Below, in pieces: positions 54,513 to 63,768 of a stretch of 64,000 nt of DNA (position 1 is its first letter; each line of letters opens with the position of its first letter). Position numbers and translations under genes: made by a program. The DNA is from Solimonas variicoloris DSM 15731. GTDB taxonomy: Bacteria > Pseudomonadota > Gammaproteobacteria > Nevskiales > Nevskiaceae. The notes under the pieces were generated by a model, which did not search any database, had not been told where the DNA came from, and saw only the letters and a list, made by a program, of their open reading frames with translations. Location of the stretch: the NCBI RefSeq assembly GCF_000382285.1, contig NZ_KB907931.1:62001-126000 (forward strand), read 5' to 3'.

Positions 54513-55937
54513 ATGTCATCCGAACCTTCTTCCTTTGCGGAGCTGGGCCTCGCGCCCGAACTGGTGCGCGCCGTCGCCGACGAGGGCTATGCCCAGCCGA
54601 CGCCGATCCAGGCCCGCGCCATCCCGCAGGTCATTGCCGGGCACGATCTGCTCGCCGCGGCCCAGACCGGCACCGGCAAGACCGCCGCCTTCACGCTGCC
54701 GCTGCTGAACCGCCTGCAGAAGGCCGGCAAGCGCGCCAGCCGCAAGCAGGTGCTGGCGCTGGTGCTGGTGCCGACGCGCGAACTCGCCGCCCAGGTGCAG
54801 GACAGCGTGCGCACCTACGGCCGCCACCTGCCGGGCATCCGCACCGTGCTGATCTTCGGCGGCGTCGGCATCAACCCGCAGATCGAGCAGCTCGCCGGCG
54901 GCGCCGAGATCGTCGTCGCCACGCCGGGCCGCCTGCTCGACCACGTCAGCCAGAAGACCATCGACCTGTCGCAGGTCCAGACGCTGATCCTCGACGAAGC
55001 CGACCGCATGCTCGACATGGGCTTCATCCACGACATCCGCCGCGTCATCGCCCTGCTGCCGAAACAGCGCCAGAACCTGTTGTTCTCGGCGACCTTCTCG
55101 CCGGACATCCGCAAGCTGGCCGAGGGCCTGCTCAACGCGCCGGTGACGATCGACATCGCGCCGCGCAACTCGGCGGTCGAGACCGTCGAGCAGCGCATCA
55201 TCTTCGTCGACAAGGCGCGCAAGACCGAGCTCCTGATCCATCTGGCCAAGGGCTACGACTGGCAGCAGACGCTGGTCTTCACGCGCACCAAGCACGGCGC
55301 CAACCGCCTCGTCGAGAAGCTGATCAAGGCCGGCATCAACGCCGCCGCGCTGCATGGCAACAAGAGCCAGAACGCGCGCACCAAGGCGCTCGCCGAGTTC
55401 AAGTCCGGCGTGGTGCGCATCCTGGTCGCCACCGACATCGCCGCGCGCGGTCTGGACATCGACCAGCTGCCGCACGTCGTCAACTATGAACTGCCGAACG
55501 TGCCCGAGGACTACGTGCACCGCATCGGCCGCACCGGCCGCGCCGGCAACGTCGGCGAGGCGTTCTCGCTGGTCAGTCCGGACGAGCGCGACGATCTGCG
55601 CGGCATCGAGAAGCTGCTGCGCAAGCAGCTGCCGGGCTTCGAGGTCGACGGCTTCGAGCGCGGCACGGTATCGTCGGAACCGGTCGAGCCGGAAGCGCCG
55701 CGTCCGCCGCGGCCGCAGCGCGGCGGCGGCCGCCACGCGGGCGGCGGGCAGGGCAAGGGCCAGGGCGGCCAGCCGCGCCAGGGTTCGTCGGCGCAGCCGC
55801 AGGGGCGTCAGGGTCACGGTGCCGGTCAGGGGCACGGGCAGGGGCACGGCCAGCAGCCGGGCAGCGGCCGGCGCCGCGGTCGTGGCGGCCGCGGCCGGGG
55901 CCAGGGCGGTGGCGGACGCAACGGAGGCAACGCGTAA
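54513..55937 (+). CDS. rhlE: DEAD-box RNA helicase (RhlE type)
   Basis: 474 residues. Motifs in order: [23 protein letters not shown] in [17 protein letters not shown], and [10 protein letters not shown]. The C-terminal 55 residues are Gly/Arg/Gln/His-rich (repeats GQGH, RGRG), an RNA-binding tail. ATG 54513 has AGGAG at 54501-54505; the upstream extension in frame lacks an RBS. It acts in cold adaptation/ribosome assembly in relatives. Confidence 0.93.
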   Translation: MSSEPSSFAELGLAPELVRAVADEGYAQPTPIQARAIPQVIAGHDLLAAAQTGTGKTAAFTLPLLNRLQKAGKRASRKQVLALVLVPTRELAAQVQDSVRTYGRHLPGIRTVLIFGGVGINPQIEQLAGGAEIVVATPGRLLDHVSQKTIDLSQVQTLILDEADRMLDMGFIHDIRRVIALLPKQRQNLLFSATFSPDIRKLAEGLLNAPVTIDIAPRNSAVETVEQRIIFVDKARKTELLIHLAKGYDWQQTLVFTRTKHGANRLVEKLIKAGINAAALHGNKSQNARTKALAEFKSGVVRILVATDIAARGLDIDQLPHVVNYELPNVPEDYVHRIGRTGRAGNVGEAFSLVSPDERDDLRGIEKLLRKQLPGFEVDGFERGTVSSEPVEPEAPRPPRPQRGGGRHAGGGQGKGQGGQPRQGSSAQPQGRQGHGAGQGHGQGHGQQPGSGRRRGRGGRGRGQGGGGRNGGNA

Positions 55938-55940
55938 TCC

Positions 55941-56102
55941 ATGAGCAAGGACGACGGCAAGAAGGCGGGCAAGCCCAGGCGCGAGCAGCCGCAGAAGAGC
56001 TACGGCCCGCCGTCGCGCTTCGGCGGCGGTGCGTACGGCAGCGGCGGACGCGCACAGAAATCGGCCGAGCATCGCGCCGGCAAGTCGCGCAAGGTCCACT
56101 GA
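55941..56102 (+). CDS. small basic Gly-rich protein
   Basis: 53 residues, about a third Lys/Arg/Gly, starting MSKDDGKKAGKPRREQ and ending KSRKVH. GGAGG at 55923-55927 may serve as RBS though distant. It starts three bases after the rhlE stop and is followed by a terminator, so it is probably co-transcribed with rhlE. It may be an RNA-binding accessory peptide. Confidence 0.5.
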   Translation: MSKDDGKKAGKPRREQPQKSYGPPSRFGGGAYGSGGRAQKSAEHRAGKSRKVH

Positions 56103-56140
56103 AGGCTTCGCCTGAGGCGGGTGCCCGATCGGGCTGCCGC

Positions 56141-56173
56141 AAAAAAGAAGGCCGCGCTCTGCGCGGCCTTTTG
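56141..56173. terminator. bidirectional terminator between rhlE and rpiA
   Basis: AAGGCCGCGC (56148-56157), loop TCT, GCGCGGCCTT (56161-56170), then TT. An A-run upstream gives a U-tract on the minus strand as well, serving the convergent rpiA. Confidence 0.85.
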
Positions 56174-56245
56174 CGTGGTGCGGCCGGAGCGGATCCGGGC
56201 CCGGAATCCCGAACCGGAATCCCGAACCGGACCCGGGCCTGGACT

Positions 56246-56911
56246 TCAGGGCTTGAGGGTCCTGGCCCCGTCCGGGGTGCCGACGATCAGCACGTCGGCC
56301 GGGCGGCGGGCGAACAGGCCGACGCAGACCACGCCGGTGATCAGGTTGATCTCGGTTTCGAGCTTGACCGGATCGACGATGCTCAGACCGTGCAGGTCGA
56401 TGATGACGTTGCCGTTGTCGGTGACGACGCCTTCGCGCAGCACCGGCCTGCCGAAGCGGACCAGCTCGCGGCCGACGTAGGACTGCGCCATCGGGATCAC
56501 TTCGATCGGCAGCGGGAACTTGCCGAGCACGTCGACCTGCTTGGACTGATCGACGATGCAGACGAACTTGCGGCTCGCCGCGGCGACGATCTTCTCGCGC
56601 GTCAGCGCCGCGCCGCCGCCCTTGATCAGCTGCAGGTGCCGGTTGGCCTCGTCGGCGCCGTCGACGTAGATCGACAGCGTGCCGGTCTTGTTGAGGTCGA
56701 GCACCGGAATGCCGATCTTCTTCAGGCGCTCGGTGCTGGCGTTCGACGACGACACCGCGCCCTTGACGTCCTGCGCGAGTTTCTTCTCGGCGAGCAGGTC
56801 GATGAAGAGGTTGACGGTCGAACCGGTGCCGACGCCGAGCACTTCGCCGGGTTCGACGTAGGCGAGGGCGGCTTCGGCGGCCTGGCGCTTGGCGAGATCT
56901 TGCGGATTCAT
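56246..56911 (-). CDS. rpiA: ribose-5-phosphate isomerase A
   Basis: 221 residues with [43 protein letters not shown] and [15 protein letters not shown], the substrate and catalytic segments of RpiA. It interconverts ribose-5-P and ribulose-5-P. The start at 56911 gives the normal length although no strong RBS is seen. Confidence 0.96.
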   Translation of the reverse strand: MNPQDLAKRQAAEAALAYVEPGEVLGVGTGSTVNLFIDLLAEKKLAQDVKGAVSSSNASTERLKKIGIPVLDLNKTGTLSIYVDGADEANRHLQLIKGGGAALTREKIVAAASRKFVCIVDQSKQVDVLGKFPLPIEVIPMAQSYVGRELVRFGRPVLREGVVTDNGNVIIDLHGLSIVDPVKLETEINLITGVVCVGLFARRPADVLIVGTPDGARTLKP

Positions 56912-56997
56912 GATGTACCGGTTCGTGACGTGAAAGAGGGCGCCGCCATCGTCAGCGCGGCGCGGCGCGGCCGACCGGCGGCTGCGGCCGGCCGCCA

Positions 56998-57711
56998 TCA
57001 ATGCGGACGCGGCGCTTCGGCTTGCGCGCGCGGCCGCGATCCGAAGATCGCGGTGCCGATGCGGACCAGCGTCGAGCCTTCGGCGATCGCCGCCTCGAGA
57101 TCGTCCGACATGCCGGCCGAAAGTGTATCGAGTTCGAGCCCCTCGCGTTGCAGCGATGCGTAGAGCGCGTGCAGCGCGCGGAACGGCGCGTGCGGATCGC
57201 TGCCGTCGGCGGCTGGCGCCGGAATCGCCATCAGGCCGCGCAGGCGCAGCCGCGGCAGCGCCGCCACGGCGCGGCACAGCGCTGGCGCATCGGCCGGCGC
57301 GCAGCCGGATTTGCTCGCCTCGCCGGAGATGTTGACCTGCACGCAGACCTGCAGCGGCGGCAGCGACGGCGGGCGCTGCTCGGACAGGCGCAGCGCGATC
57401 TTCTCGCGGTCGATGCCGTGCACCCAGTCGAAGGACTCGGCGATCGCCCGCGTCTTGTTCGACTGAATCGGGCCGATGTAGTGCCAGACCAGCGCCAGGT
57501 CGGACAATTGCGCCCGCTTGTCGAGCGCCTCCTGCACATAGTTCTCGCCGAAGGCAGACTGGCCGGCGGCGTGCGCGGCGCGCACCGCGTTGGCGCCGAA
57601 CGTCTTGCTGACGGCCAGCAGCTGCACGGTATCCGCGGCGCGGCCGGCGGCGCGGCAGGCTGCGGCGATGCGGGCGCGTACGGCGGCGAGGTTGGATTCG
57701 ATGTCGGCCAT
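56998..57711 (-). CDS. yggS: PLP homeostasis protein (YggS family)
   Basis: 237 residues. The PLP lysine is in [42 protein letters not shown] and [31 protein letters not shown] (abridged) are family hallmarks. It is divergent from pilT, the common arrangement in Gammaproteobacteria. Confidence 0.96.
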   Translation of the reverse strand: MADIESNLAAVRARIAAACRAAGRAADTVQLLAVSKTFGANAVRAAHAAGQSAFGENYVQEALDKRAQLSDLALVWHYIGPIQSNKTRAIAESFDWVHGIDREKIALRLSEQRPPSLPPLQVCVQVNISGEASKSGCAPADAPALCRAVAALPRLRLRGLMAIPAPAADGSDPHAPFRALHALYASLQREGLELDTLSAGMSDDLEAAIAEGSTLVRIGTAIFGSRPRAQAEAPRPH

Positions 57712-57843
57712 GTTGATTGCGGTCGGGATTGCCGATAACGTCGTCGGCCTTGTATCGCCATCGAGCGTTGCCGGGCAGGGTCGCCTGGACGGGGCGACAT
57801 TAGACAACAGCTGACAGCGGTTTTGCCTCGGGGGCGTGCTTAA

Positions 57844-58887
57844 ATGGATATCGCGCAGTTGCTGACGTTCAGCGTCAAACAGGGCGCGTCCGATCTCCAT
57901 CTCTCGGCCGGCGTCGAGCCGATGATCCGCGTCGACGGCGACGTCAAGCGCATCAACCTGCCGGCGCTGGCGCACAAGGACGTTCATGACATGGTCTACG
58001 ACATCATGAACGACAAGCAGCGCAAGGCCTGGGACGAGTTCCTGGAGACCGACTTCTCGTTCGAGATTCCGGGCCTGGCGCGCTTTCGCGTCAACGCCTT
58101 CAACACCTCGCGCGGCGCCGGCGCGGTGTTCCGCACCATTCCGTCGAAGATCCAGACGCTCGAGGATCTGCGCTGCCCGGCGATCTTCAAGGACATCGCC
58201 GAGTATCCGCGCGGCATCGTTCTGGTCACCGGGCCGACCGGCTCCGGCAAATCGACGACGCTGGCGGCGATGGTCAACCACGTCAACGAGAACGAGTACG
58301 GGCACATCCTCACCGTCGAGGACCCGATCGAGTTCGTGCACCAGTCGAAGAAGTGCCTGATCAACCAGCGCGAAGTGCATCGCGACACGCTGGGCTTCAA
58401 CGAGGCCTTGCGCTCGGCGCTGCGCGAGGACCCGGACGTGATCCTGGTCGGCGAAATGCGCGATCTGGAGACGATCCGACTGGCGCTGACCGCCGCCGAG
58501 ACCGGCCATCTCGTGTTCGGCACGCTGCACACCTCGTCGGCCGCCAAGACCATCGACCGCGTCGTCGATGTGTTTCCCGCCGCCGAAAAGGACATGGTGC
58601 GTGCGATGCTGTCCGAGTCGCTGCGCGCGGTGATTTCGCAGACACTGCTGAAGAAGAAGGGTGGCGGCCGCGTCGCCGCGCACGAGATCATGATCGGTAC
58701 ACCGGCGATCCGGAACCTGATCCGCGAGAACAAGATCGCGCAGATGTACTCGGCGATCCAGACCGGCGGCAAGGAAGGCATGCAGACGCTCGACCAGTGC
58801 CTCAAGGAACTGGTCAAGAAGGGCATGACGACGATCGAGGAAGCGCGCCTGAAGTCGGCCGACCCGCGCAGCTTCTCGCTGAACTAA
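57844..58887 (+). CDS. pilT: type IV pilus retraction ATPase PilT
   Basis: 347 residues. Starts MDIAQLLTFSVKQGASDLHLS; Walker A GPTGSGKST, Asp-box ILTVEDPIEFVH, Walker B region VILVGEMRDLETIRLALTAAETGHLVF and the AIRNLIRENK segment of true PilT. It drives pilus retraction (twitching). Confidence 0.97.
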   Translation: MDIAQLLTFSVKQGASDLHLSAGVEPMIRVDGDVKRINLPALAHKDVHDMVYDIMNDKQRKAWDEFLETDFSFEIPGLARFRVNAFNTSRGAGAVFRTIPSKIQTLEDLRCPAIFKDIAEYPRGIVLVTGPTGSGKSTTLAAMVNHVNENEYGHILTVEDPIEFVHQSKKCLINQREVHRDTLGFNEALRSALREDPDVILVGEMRDLETIRLALTAAETGHLVFGTLHTSSAAKTIDRVVDVFPAAEKDMVRAMLSESLRAVISQTLLKKKGGGRVAAHEIMIGTPAIRNLIRENKIAQMYSAIQTGGKEGMQTLDQCLKELVKKGMTTIEEARLKSADPRSFSLN

Positions 58888-58909
58888 GACGCGGGACGGG
58901 GGAGACACG

Positions 58910-60076
58910 ATGGACCGCGAACAGGCAATCAAGCTCGTTCAGCAGCTGCTGACGATGATGAAGCAGAAGGGGGCTTCGGACCTCTTCATCTCGGCTGGCT
59001 TTCCGCCGGCGATCAAGCTCGACGGCCACATGACGCCGGTCACCGACAAGCCGCTGCCGCCCGAAGCCTCGGCGATGATCATGCGCGCCTTGATGAACGA
59101 CCGGCAAATCAAGGAGTTCGAGGCCAGCAACGAGTGCAATTTCGCGATCTCGCCGCCGGGCATCGGCCGTTTCCGCGTCAACGCCTTCGTGCAGCAGGGC
59201 CGCGTCGGCGGCGTGCTGCGCACGATCAACACCGAGATTCCGACTTTCGAGCAGCTCGGCTTGCCGCTGCAGATGCAGAAGATCGTCATGGAGAAGCGCG
59301 GCCTGGTGCTGATGGTCGGCGCGACCGGCTCGGGCAAGTCGACCTCGCTGGCGGCGATGGTCGGCTATCGCAACCAGAACTCGCGTGGTCATATCGTCAC
59401 GATCGAGGATCCGATCGAATACGTGCATCCGCACATCGGCTGCATGATCACGCAGCGTGAGGTCGGCACCGATACCTTCTCGTGGGAGGCGGCGCTGAAG
59501 AACACCCTGCGCCAGGCGCCGGACGTCATCCTGATCGGCGAAATCCGCACCCGCGAGGGCATGGAATACGCGGTGAACTTCGCCGAAACCGGCCATCTCG
59601 TGCTCGCCACGCTGCACGCCAACTCGGCGAACCAGGCGCTCGACCGTGTCATCAACTTCTTCCCCGAGGAGAAGCGCGAGCAGCTGCTGATGGACCTGTC
59701 GCTGAACCTCAGGGCCATCATCTCGCAGCGGCTCGTGCGCAAGGACGGCGGCGGCCGCGCCGCGGCGATCGAAATCATGATCAACTCGCCGCTGATCTCC
59801 GACATGATCTTCAAGGGCGAGGTCGCCGGCATCAAGGAAGTGATGGCGCGCTCCAACGAGCAGGGCATGATCACCTTCGATCAGTACCTGTTCAATCTGT
59901 TCGAGGCCGGCGTCATCAGCTACGAAGAAGCGGTCCGCAACGCCGACTCGCAGAACGAGTTGCGCCTGCGCGTCAAGCTCGAATCGACCCGCGCGCGCGC
60001 CAATCTGCTCGAGGACGAAGGCGTCAAGCGCATGCGCATGCTCGAAGACGACGGCGCCACGGTGATGCGCCGCTAG
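58910..60076 (+). CDS. pilU: PilT-dependent retraction ATPase PilU
   Basis: 388 residues; Walker A GATGSGKST, HIVTIEDPIEYVHPHIGCMITQREVG and the long C-terminal extension RVKLESTRARANLLEDEGVKRM typical of PilU. RBS GGGGGAGA lies before ATG 58910. It follows pilT by 22 nt. Confidence 0.95.
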   Translation: MDREQAIKLVQQLLTMMKQKGASDLFISAGFPPAIKLDGHMTPVTDKPLPPEASAMIMRALMNDRQIKEFEASNECNFAISPPGIGRFRVNAFVQQGRVGGVLRTINTEIPTFEQLGLPLQMQKIVMEKRGLVLMVGATGSGKSTSLAAMVGYRNQNSRGHIVTIEDPIEYVHPHIGCMITQREVGTDTFSWEAALKNTLRQAPDVILIGEIRTREGMEYAVNFAETGHLVLATLHANSANQALDRVINFFPEEKREQLLMDLSLNLRAIISQRLVRKDGGGRAAAIEIMINSPLISDMIFKGEVAGIKEVMARSNEQGMITFDQYLFNLFEAGVISYEEAVRNADSQNELRLRVKLESTRARANLLEDEGVKRMRMLEDDGATVMRR

Positions 60077-60124
60077 GAAGCGGCGCCCGACGCCGCCGCA
60101 ACCAGGTCATCCACGGGGAAGGGG

Positions 60125-61186
60125 ATGCTGAAAATCCTGCCGTACTTGAAGCTGTGCGTCGAAAAGAACGGTTCCGACCTGTTCTTCACTGCCAATGCGC
60201 CGGCGCAGATCAAGGTCGAAGGCGAGCTGTATCCGATCGGCAAGACGGCGCTGACCCGCGAATTCATCCGCGAACTGATCGACAGCATCCTGACGCCCGA
60301 GCAGCAGCACTACCTGGACCAGAACCTGGAGATCGATATCGCGACCGAGGCCGGCGGCCTCGGCCGCTTCCGCGTCAACATCTTCCACCAGCGCGGCTCG
60401 CTCGGCATGGTGATGCGCTACGTGCGCTCGCAGGTGCCCAGACTCGACGAAATTCCCGGCATGCCGCCGGTGCTCAAGGAGCTGATCGCGCAGAAGCGCG
60501 GCCTGATCCTGATGGTCGGCGCCACCGGATCGGGCAAATCGACGACGCTGGCGGCGATGATCAATCACCGCAACCAGACGCAGAGCGGACACATCCTGAC
60601 GATCGAGGACCCGATCGAGTTCATCCACCCGAACCAGCGCAGCATCATCAACCAGCGCGAGGTCGGGCAGGACACGGTCAGCTACGAGCGCGCGCTGAAG
60701 AGCTCGCTGCGCGAGGCGCCGGACGTCATCCTCGTCGGCGAGGTGCGCACCCGCGAGACCATGGACGCCTGCATCCAGCTCGCCAATACCGGTCACCTGG
60801 CGATTTCCACGCTGCACGCCAACAACGCCTATCAGGCGCTGCAGCGCATCGTCAATCTCTATCCCGACGATCTGCGCGAACAGCTGTACATGGACTTGTC
60901 GCTGACGCTGCGCGCGATCGTCTCACAGCGCCTGGTCCGGCAGAACGATGGCCGGCGCTGCGCGGCGATGGAGGTGATGGTCAACACGCCGTTCATCCAG
61001 GAACTGATCCTGCACAAGCGCATCGACGAGATCCGCGGCGCGATGGACCAGTCCTCGGACAAGGGCATGCAGACCTTCGACCAGTCGCTGCTGAACCTGT
61101 ACCGGCAGGGCACCATCTCGCTCGACGAGGCGCTGACCAACGCCGATTCGCGGACCAACCTAGAAGCGAAGATCAATTTCGGGTGA
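60125..61186 (+). CDS. third PilT/PilU-family ATPase
   Basis: 353 residues; starts MLKILPYLKLCVEKNGSDLFF, Walker A GATGSGKST, ILTIEDPIEFIHPNQRSIINQREVGQD, Walker B region VILVGEVRTRETMDAC. It is closer to PilU than PilT (RGLILMVGATGSGKS) but lacks the PilU C-terminal extension. It follows pilU by 48 nt with an RBS-like AAGGGG. A third consecutive retraction-type ATPase is less usual; it may modulate PilT like PilU or serve another pilus. Confidence 0.92.
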   Translation: MLKILPYLKLCVEKNGSDLFFTANAPAQIKVEGELYPIGKTALTREFIRELIDSILTPEQQHYLDQNLEIDIATEAGGLGRFRVNIFHQRGSLGMVMRYVRSQVPRLDEIPGMPPVLKELIAQKRGLILMVGATGSGKSTTLAAMINHRNQTQSGHILTIEDPIEFIHPNQRSIINQREVGQDTVSYERALKSSLREAPDVILVGEVRTRETMDACIQLANTGHLAISTLHANNAYQALQRIVNLYPDDLREQLYMDLSLTLRAIVSQRLVRQNDGRRCAAMEVMVNTPFIQELILHKRIDEIRGAMDQSSDKGMQTFDQSLLNLYRQGTISLDEALTNADSRTNLEAKINFG

Positions 61187-61270
61187 GCGCCCGGCCATGC
61201 CCGGCTGGGCCGGGGCGCGATTGCGGGGCGCCTGCCGCACCGGCGGCGGCGGCGCTCATCCGCCTCGCCC

Positions 61271-61299
61271 TTGCGCCCACTTCCCCCGCTCGCTAGAAT
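61271..61299 (+). promoter_or_regulatory. sigma-70 promoter of rplM-rpsI
   Basis: TTGCGC (61271-61276), 17-nt spacer, TAGAAT (61294-61299). It lies directly upstream of the structured leader. Confidence 0.65.
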
Positions 61300-61313
61300 C
61301 GCCCGCTTTTCGA

Positions 61314-61357
61314 GGTTCAGGAAAGCTCCAGCGACTCGCTGGACGCCGGCCTGAACC
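61314..61357 (+). promoter_or_regulatory. structured rplM leader (candidate L13 autoregulatory RNA)
   Basis: Outer stem GGTTCAGG (61314-61321) with CCTGAACC (61350-61357); inner stem CCAGCG (61328-61333) with CGCTGG (61337-61342); internal loops AAAGCT and ACGCCGG. L13 of E. coli represses its own rplM-rpsI operon through its leader mRNA. That precedent and the position suggest the same role here; the binding itself is inference. Confidence 0.6.
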
Positions 61358-61386
61358 GAACTATAACTACCGATAGGATTGGACCG

Positions 61387-61815
61387 ATGAAGACCATCTT
61401 CGCGAAGTCCGAGACCGTCAAGCGCGACTGGTACGTGATTGACGCGACGGACAAAACGCTCGGCCGTTTGGCCACCGAAGTGGCTCGCCGCCTGCGCGGC
61501 AAGCACAAGCCGGAATACACCCCGCACGTTGACACCGGCGACTACATCGTCATCGTCAACGCCGAGAAGGTGAAGGCGACCGGCAACAAGCTCAAGGACA
61601 AGGTCTACTACAGCCACTCGGAGTATCCGGGCGGCATCAAGTCGACCACCCTCGAGAAGATGCTGCAGAGCCACCCCGAGCGTGCGATCGAAAAGGCCGT
61701 GAAAGGCATGCTGCCGGGCGGCCCGCTGGGCTACGCGCAGTTCCGCAAGCTGAAGGTCTATGCCGGCGCGGAACATCCGCACACCGCGCAGCAGCCCAAG
61801 GTCCTCAACATCTGA
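61387..61815 (+). CDS. rplM: 50S ribosomal protein L13
   Basis: 142 residues, standard length. [43 protein letters not shown] (abridged) and [20 protein letters not shown] are L13 signatures. First gene of the rplM-rpsI pair. Confidence 0.99.
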   Translation: MKTIFAKSETVKRDWYVIDATDKTLGRLATEVARRLRGKHKPEYTPHVDTGDYIVIVNAEKVKATGNKLKDKVYYSHSEYPGGIKSTTLEKMLQSHPERAIEKAVKGMLPGGPLGYAQFRKLKVYAGAEHPHTAQQPKVLNI

Positions 61816-61829
61816 TCGGGTCCAGCACC

Positions 61830-62228
61830 ATGGCCAAGAACATCGATTACAAGTACGGCACGGGTCGCCGCAAGACGGCAGCGGCGCGCGTGTTCCTCAA
61901 GCCGGGTTCCGGCGACATCAGCATCAACGGCAAGACCGTCGAAGCCTACTTCGGCCGCGAGACCTCGCGCATGCTGGTCCGCCAGCCGCTCGAAGTGACC
62001 GAGTCGGTCGGCCGCTTCGACCTCAAGGTGACGGTCGCCGGTGGCGGCCCGAACGGCCAGGCCGGCGCGATCCGTCACGGCATCACGCGCGCGCTGATCC
62101 AGTACGACGAAGAGTTCCGCAAGCCGCTGCGCGCTGCGGGTCTCGTCACGCGCGACGCCCGTGAGGTCGAGCGCAAGAAGGTCGGTCTGCACAAGGCCCG
62201 CCGCGGCACGCAGTACTCCAAGCGTTAA
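61830..62228 (+). CDS. rpsI: 30S ribosomal protein S9
   Basis: 132 residues. [17 protein letters not shown] near the start, [20 protein letters not shown], and the C-terminal [11 protein letters not shown] whose last Arg reaches the P site tRNA. It follows rplM by 14 nt. Confidence 0.99.
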   Translation: MAKNIDYKYGTGRRKTAAARVFLKPGSGDISINGKTVEAYFGRETSRMLVRQPLEVTESVGRFDLKVTVAGGGPNGQAGAIRHGITRALIQYDEEFRKPLRAAGLVTRDAREVERKKVGLHKARRGTQYSKR

Positions 62229-62248
62229 TCCGGTTCGCCGGAGACCGC

Positions 62249-62276
62249 TTGGAATTCGGGGCGGCGTGTGTATACT
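62249..62276 (+). promoter_or_regulatory. promoter of the tRNA-Gln gene
   Basis: TTGGAA (62249-62254), 16-nt spacer, TATACT (62271-62276), 28 nt before the mature tRNA 5' end. The -10 sits between GGGCGGCG and CGCCGCCC arms. Confidence 0.6.
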
Positions 62277-62303
62277 CGCCGCCCTGCGATTTCCGCTTTC
62301 GGA

Positions 62304-62377
62304 TGGGGGATCGTCTAATGGCAGGACAACAGATTCTGACTCTGTTTATCTAGGTTCGAGTCCTAGTCCCCCAGCCA
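62304..62377 (+). tRNA. tRNA-Gln(CUG)
   Basis: Acceptor stem TGGGGGA/TCCCCCA, anticodon stem ACAGA/TCTGT around TTCTGAC (anticodon CTG), T-arm CTAGG-TTCGAGT-CCTAG, encoded CCA at 62375-62377. A terminator hairpin follows. Confidence 0.96.
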
Positions 62378-62391
62378 TCCGAGGTAGAGAA

Positions 62392-62417
62392 AAGCCCGCG
62401 CAAGCGGGCTTTTTTTG
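62392..62417 (+). terminator. terminator after tRNA-Gln
   Basis: AAGCCCGC and GCGGGCTT pair around GCAA, followed by a T-run to 62416. The following bases to 62705 (about 290) show only overlapping chance frames and no gene I can support. Confidence 0.9.
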
Positions 62418-62705
62418 TGGGCGCTGCCCGTCGATGCGATGGCCTGCGCGGTCGTGCGGCCGCTGCGGCGATTCCGGTCCGCTGGCGGCTTGCCGGACGG
62501 GCAGGTCGGGCGCGGACGGATCGGGACCGCGGTTGCCGCGCCGATCCGGCCACGCCGCAGCCGTCGGCGAGGGTGCTGTCTTTGCATCAGGACGCCTCGA
62601 CCTCCCGACTTCGGCGCGCCGCCGAGCGGCCGGGCGCGCGGCCGTGGCTGCACGGCTTGTTCGTCGACGTGCGATGCGCCCGAAGCGTGGCGGACGGGCG
62701 GCGGT

Positions 62706-63191
62706 TCAGGTCGCCGGGCGCCGTCGCGGCCATCCAGGCAGCAGCTCGCGGCGCAGGACGATCAGAATCGCCGCGCTGATCCAAACACCGCAGGCCAGCG
62801 CGAACAGTTCGCCGCCGTCGCTGCTGCCGTCGCCGTTGACGACCTCTACGCCGAGCGGTGTGCACAGGTGGAAGAAGATTGCGCCGCTGATGATCGCCAG
62901 CGCCAGCACCGCGCCGAGCGCCTGCAGGCGACGCCAGGCCGGCACGAAGCTGCCGGCGAGCAGCAGCAGCGAGGCGCCGAGTTCGGCGCTGCCGATCACA
63001 TGCGCGCTGAACAGTCCGCCCGGCGCGAACAGGCCGGGGAAGCCGAGGCTCGCCGCCCACGGGTCGAGCTTGGCCTGGAAGATGTAGACCGTCTCCGGCG
63101 CGTCCGTGAACTTGAAGAACAGCGACTGCACGAAGACGAAGGCGATGTAGAGGGCCGGCAACAGATGGCCGTGACGCTTGAGCAGGTCCAT
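62706..63191 (-). CDS. DoxX-like integral membrane protein
   Basis: 161 residues with four hydrophobic helices (LLPALYIAFVFVQSLFF, a segment around FSAHVIGSAELGASLLLLAGS, LGAVLALAIISGAIFFHL, LFALACGVWISAAILIVL, each abridged). This is the size and layout of DoxX/DUF417-like proteins. GGAG lies before ATG 63191. It is adjacent (13 nt) to the YHS-domain gene, so the pair is probably co-transcribed. Confidence 0.6.
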   Translation of the reverse strand: MDLLKRHGHLLPALYIAFVFVQSLFFKFTDAPETVYIFQAKLDPWAASLGFPGLFAPGGLFSAHVIGSAELGASLLLLAGSFVPAWRRLQALGAVLALAIISGAIFFHLCTPLGVEVVNGDGSSDGGELFALACGVWISAAILIVLRRELLPGWPRRRPAT

Positions 63192-63204
63192 GGCGCGCTC
63201 CGCT

Positions 63205-63663
63205 TCAGTGGCGCTGGCTGAGCGCCGGCCAGTTGCGGTCGGCAGCCTCGATGTAGCGGGCGCGGTCGGCGTCCCACTGCGCGCGGATTTTCGGCGAGTA
63301 GTTCAGGTAGAGCTTGCCGTCGACCACCGTGAACGCCTCGGGGTCGATGTCGACCAGCTCGTTCTTGGCGCCGACCGCGTACGCGCAGTAGCCGCCGTAC
63401 TGCGGCGCGTAGCGTTCGGGATCGGCCTTGAACGCGGCCAGGTGCGCGGCGCTCGCGAAGCGCCAGTGGGCGTCGTGCCAGCGCGTCTGGAACTCGGCCT
63501 TGCCTTCGACCGCGCGCTGTTCGGTCTGGTAGGCGACAACGTCGTAGCCGTCGACCGCGAGATGGCTGAACCGCGACTGATTGATCAGCGGCGCCGCGTG
63601 CGCGGCGAGCGCGGCGCCGGCCAGCAGCAGCGCGGCGGCGCGGGCGACGAAGGATCTGGACAT
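63205..63663 (-). CDS. exported YHS-domain protein
   Basis: 152 residues; signal peptide ends LAAHA. The YHS-type domain has DGYDVVAYQTEQRAVEGKAEFQTRWHDAHWRFAS followed by ERYAPQYGGYCAYAV (abridged), with one Cys in GGYCAYA. YHS domains often bind metals; function here is unknown. It forms a pair with the DoxX-like gene. Confidence 0.85.
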   Translation of the reverse strand: MSRSFVARAAALLLAGAALAAHAAPLINQSRFSHLAVDGYDVVAYQTEQRAVEGKAEFQTRWHDAHWRFASAAHLAAFKADPERYAPQYGGYCAYAVGAKNELVDIDPEAFTVVDGKLYLNYSPKIRAQWDADRARYIEAADRNWPALSQRH

Positions 63664-63768
63664 GGCGCGCTCCGGTTGAGGATGGCGCCATCGTAGGCCG
63701 CCGCCGGCGCGCTGCCTGCGTGCGCGCCGCCGCCGTTCATGCGCGATCGTTCAGGGGGGCGGTGCGCC

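Noticed and set aside
62378-62705. Several overlapping 90-300-residue frames downstream of tRNA-Gln
   Set aside because: All run into or oppose the DoxX-like and YHS genes; composition is shadow-like.
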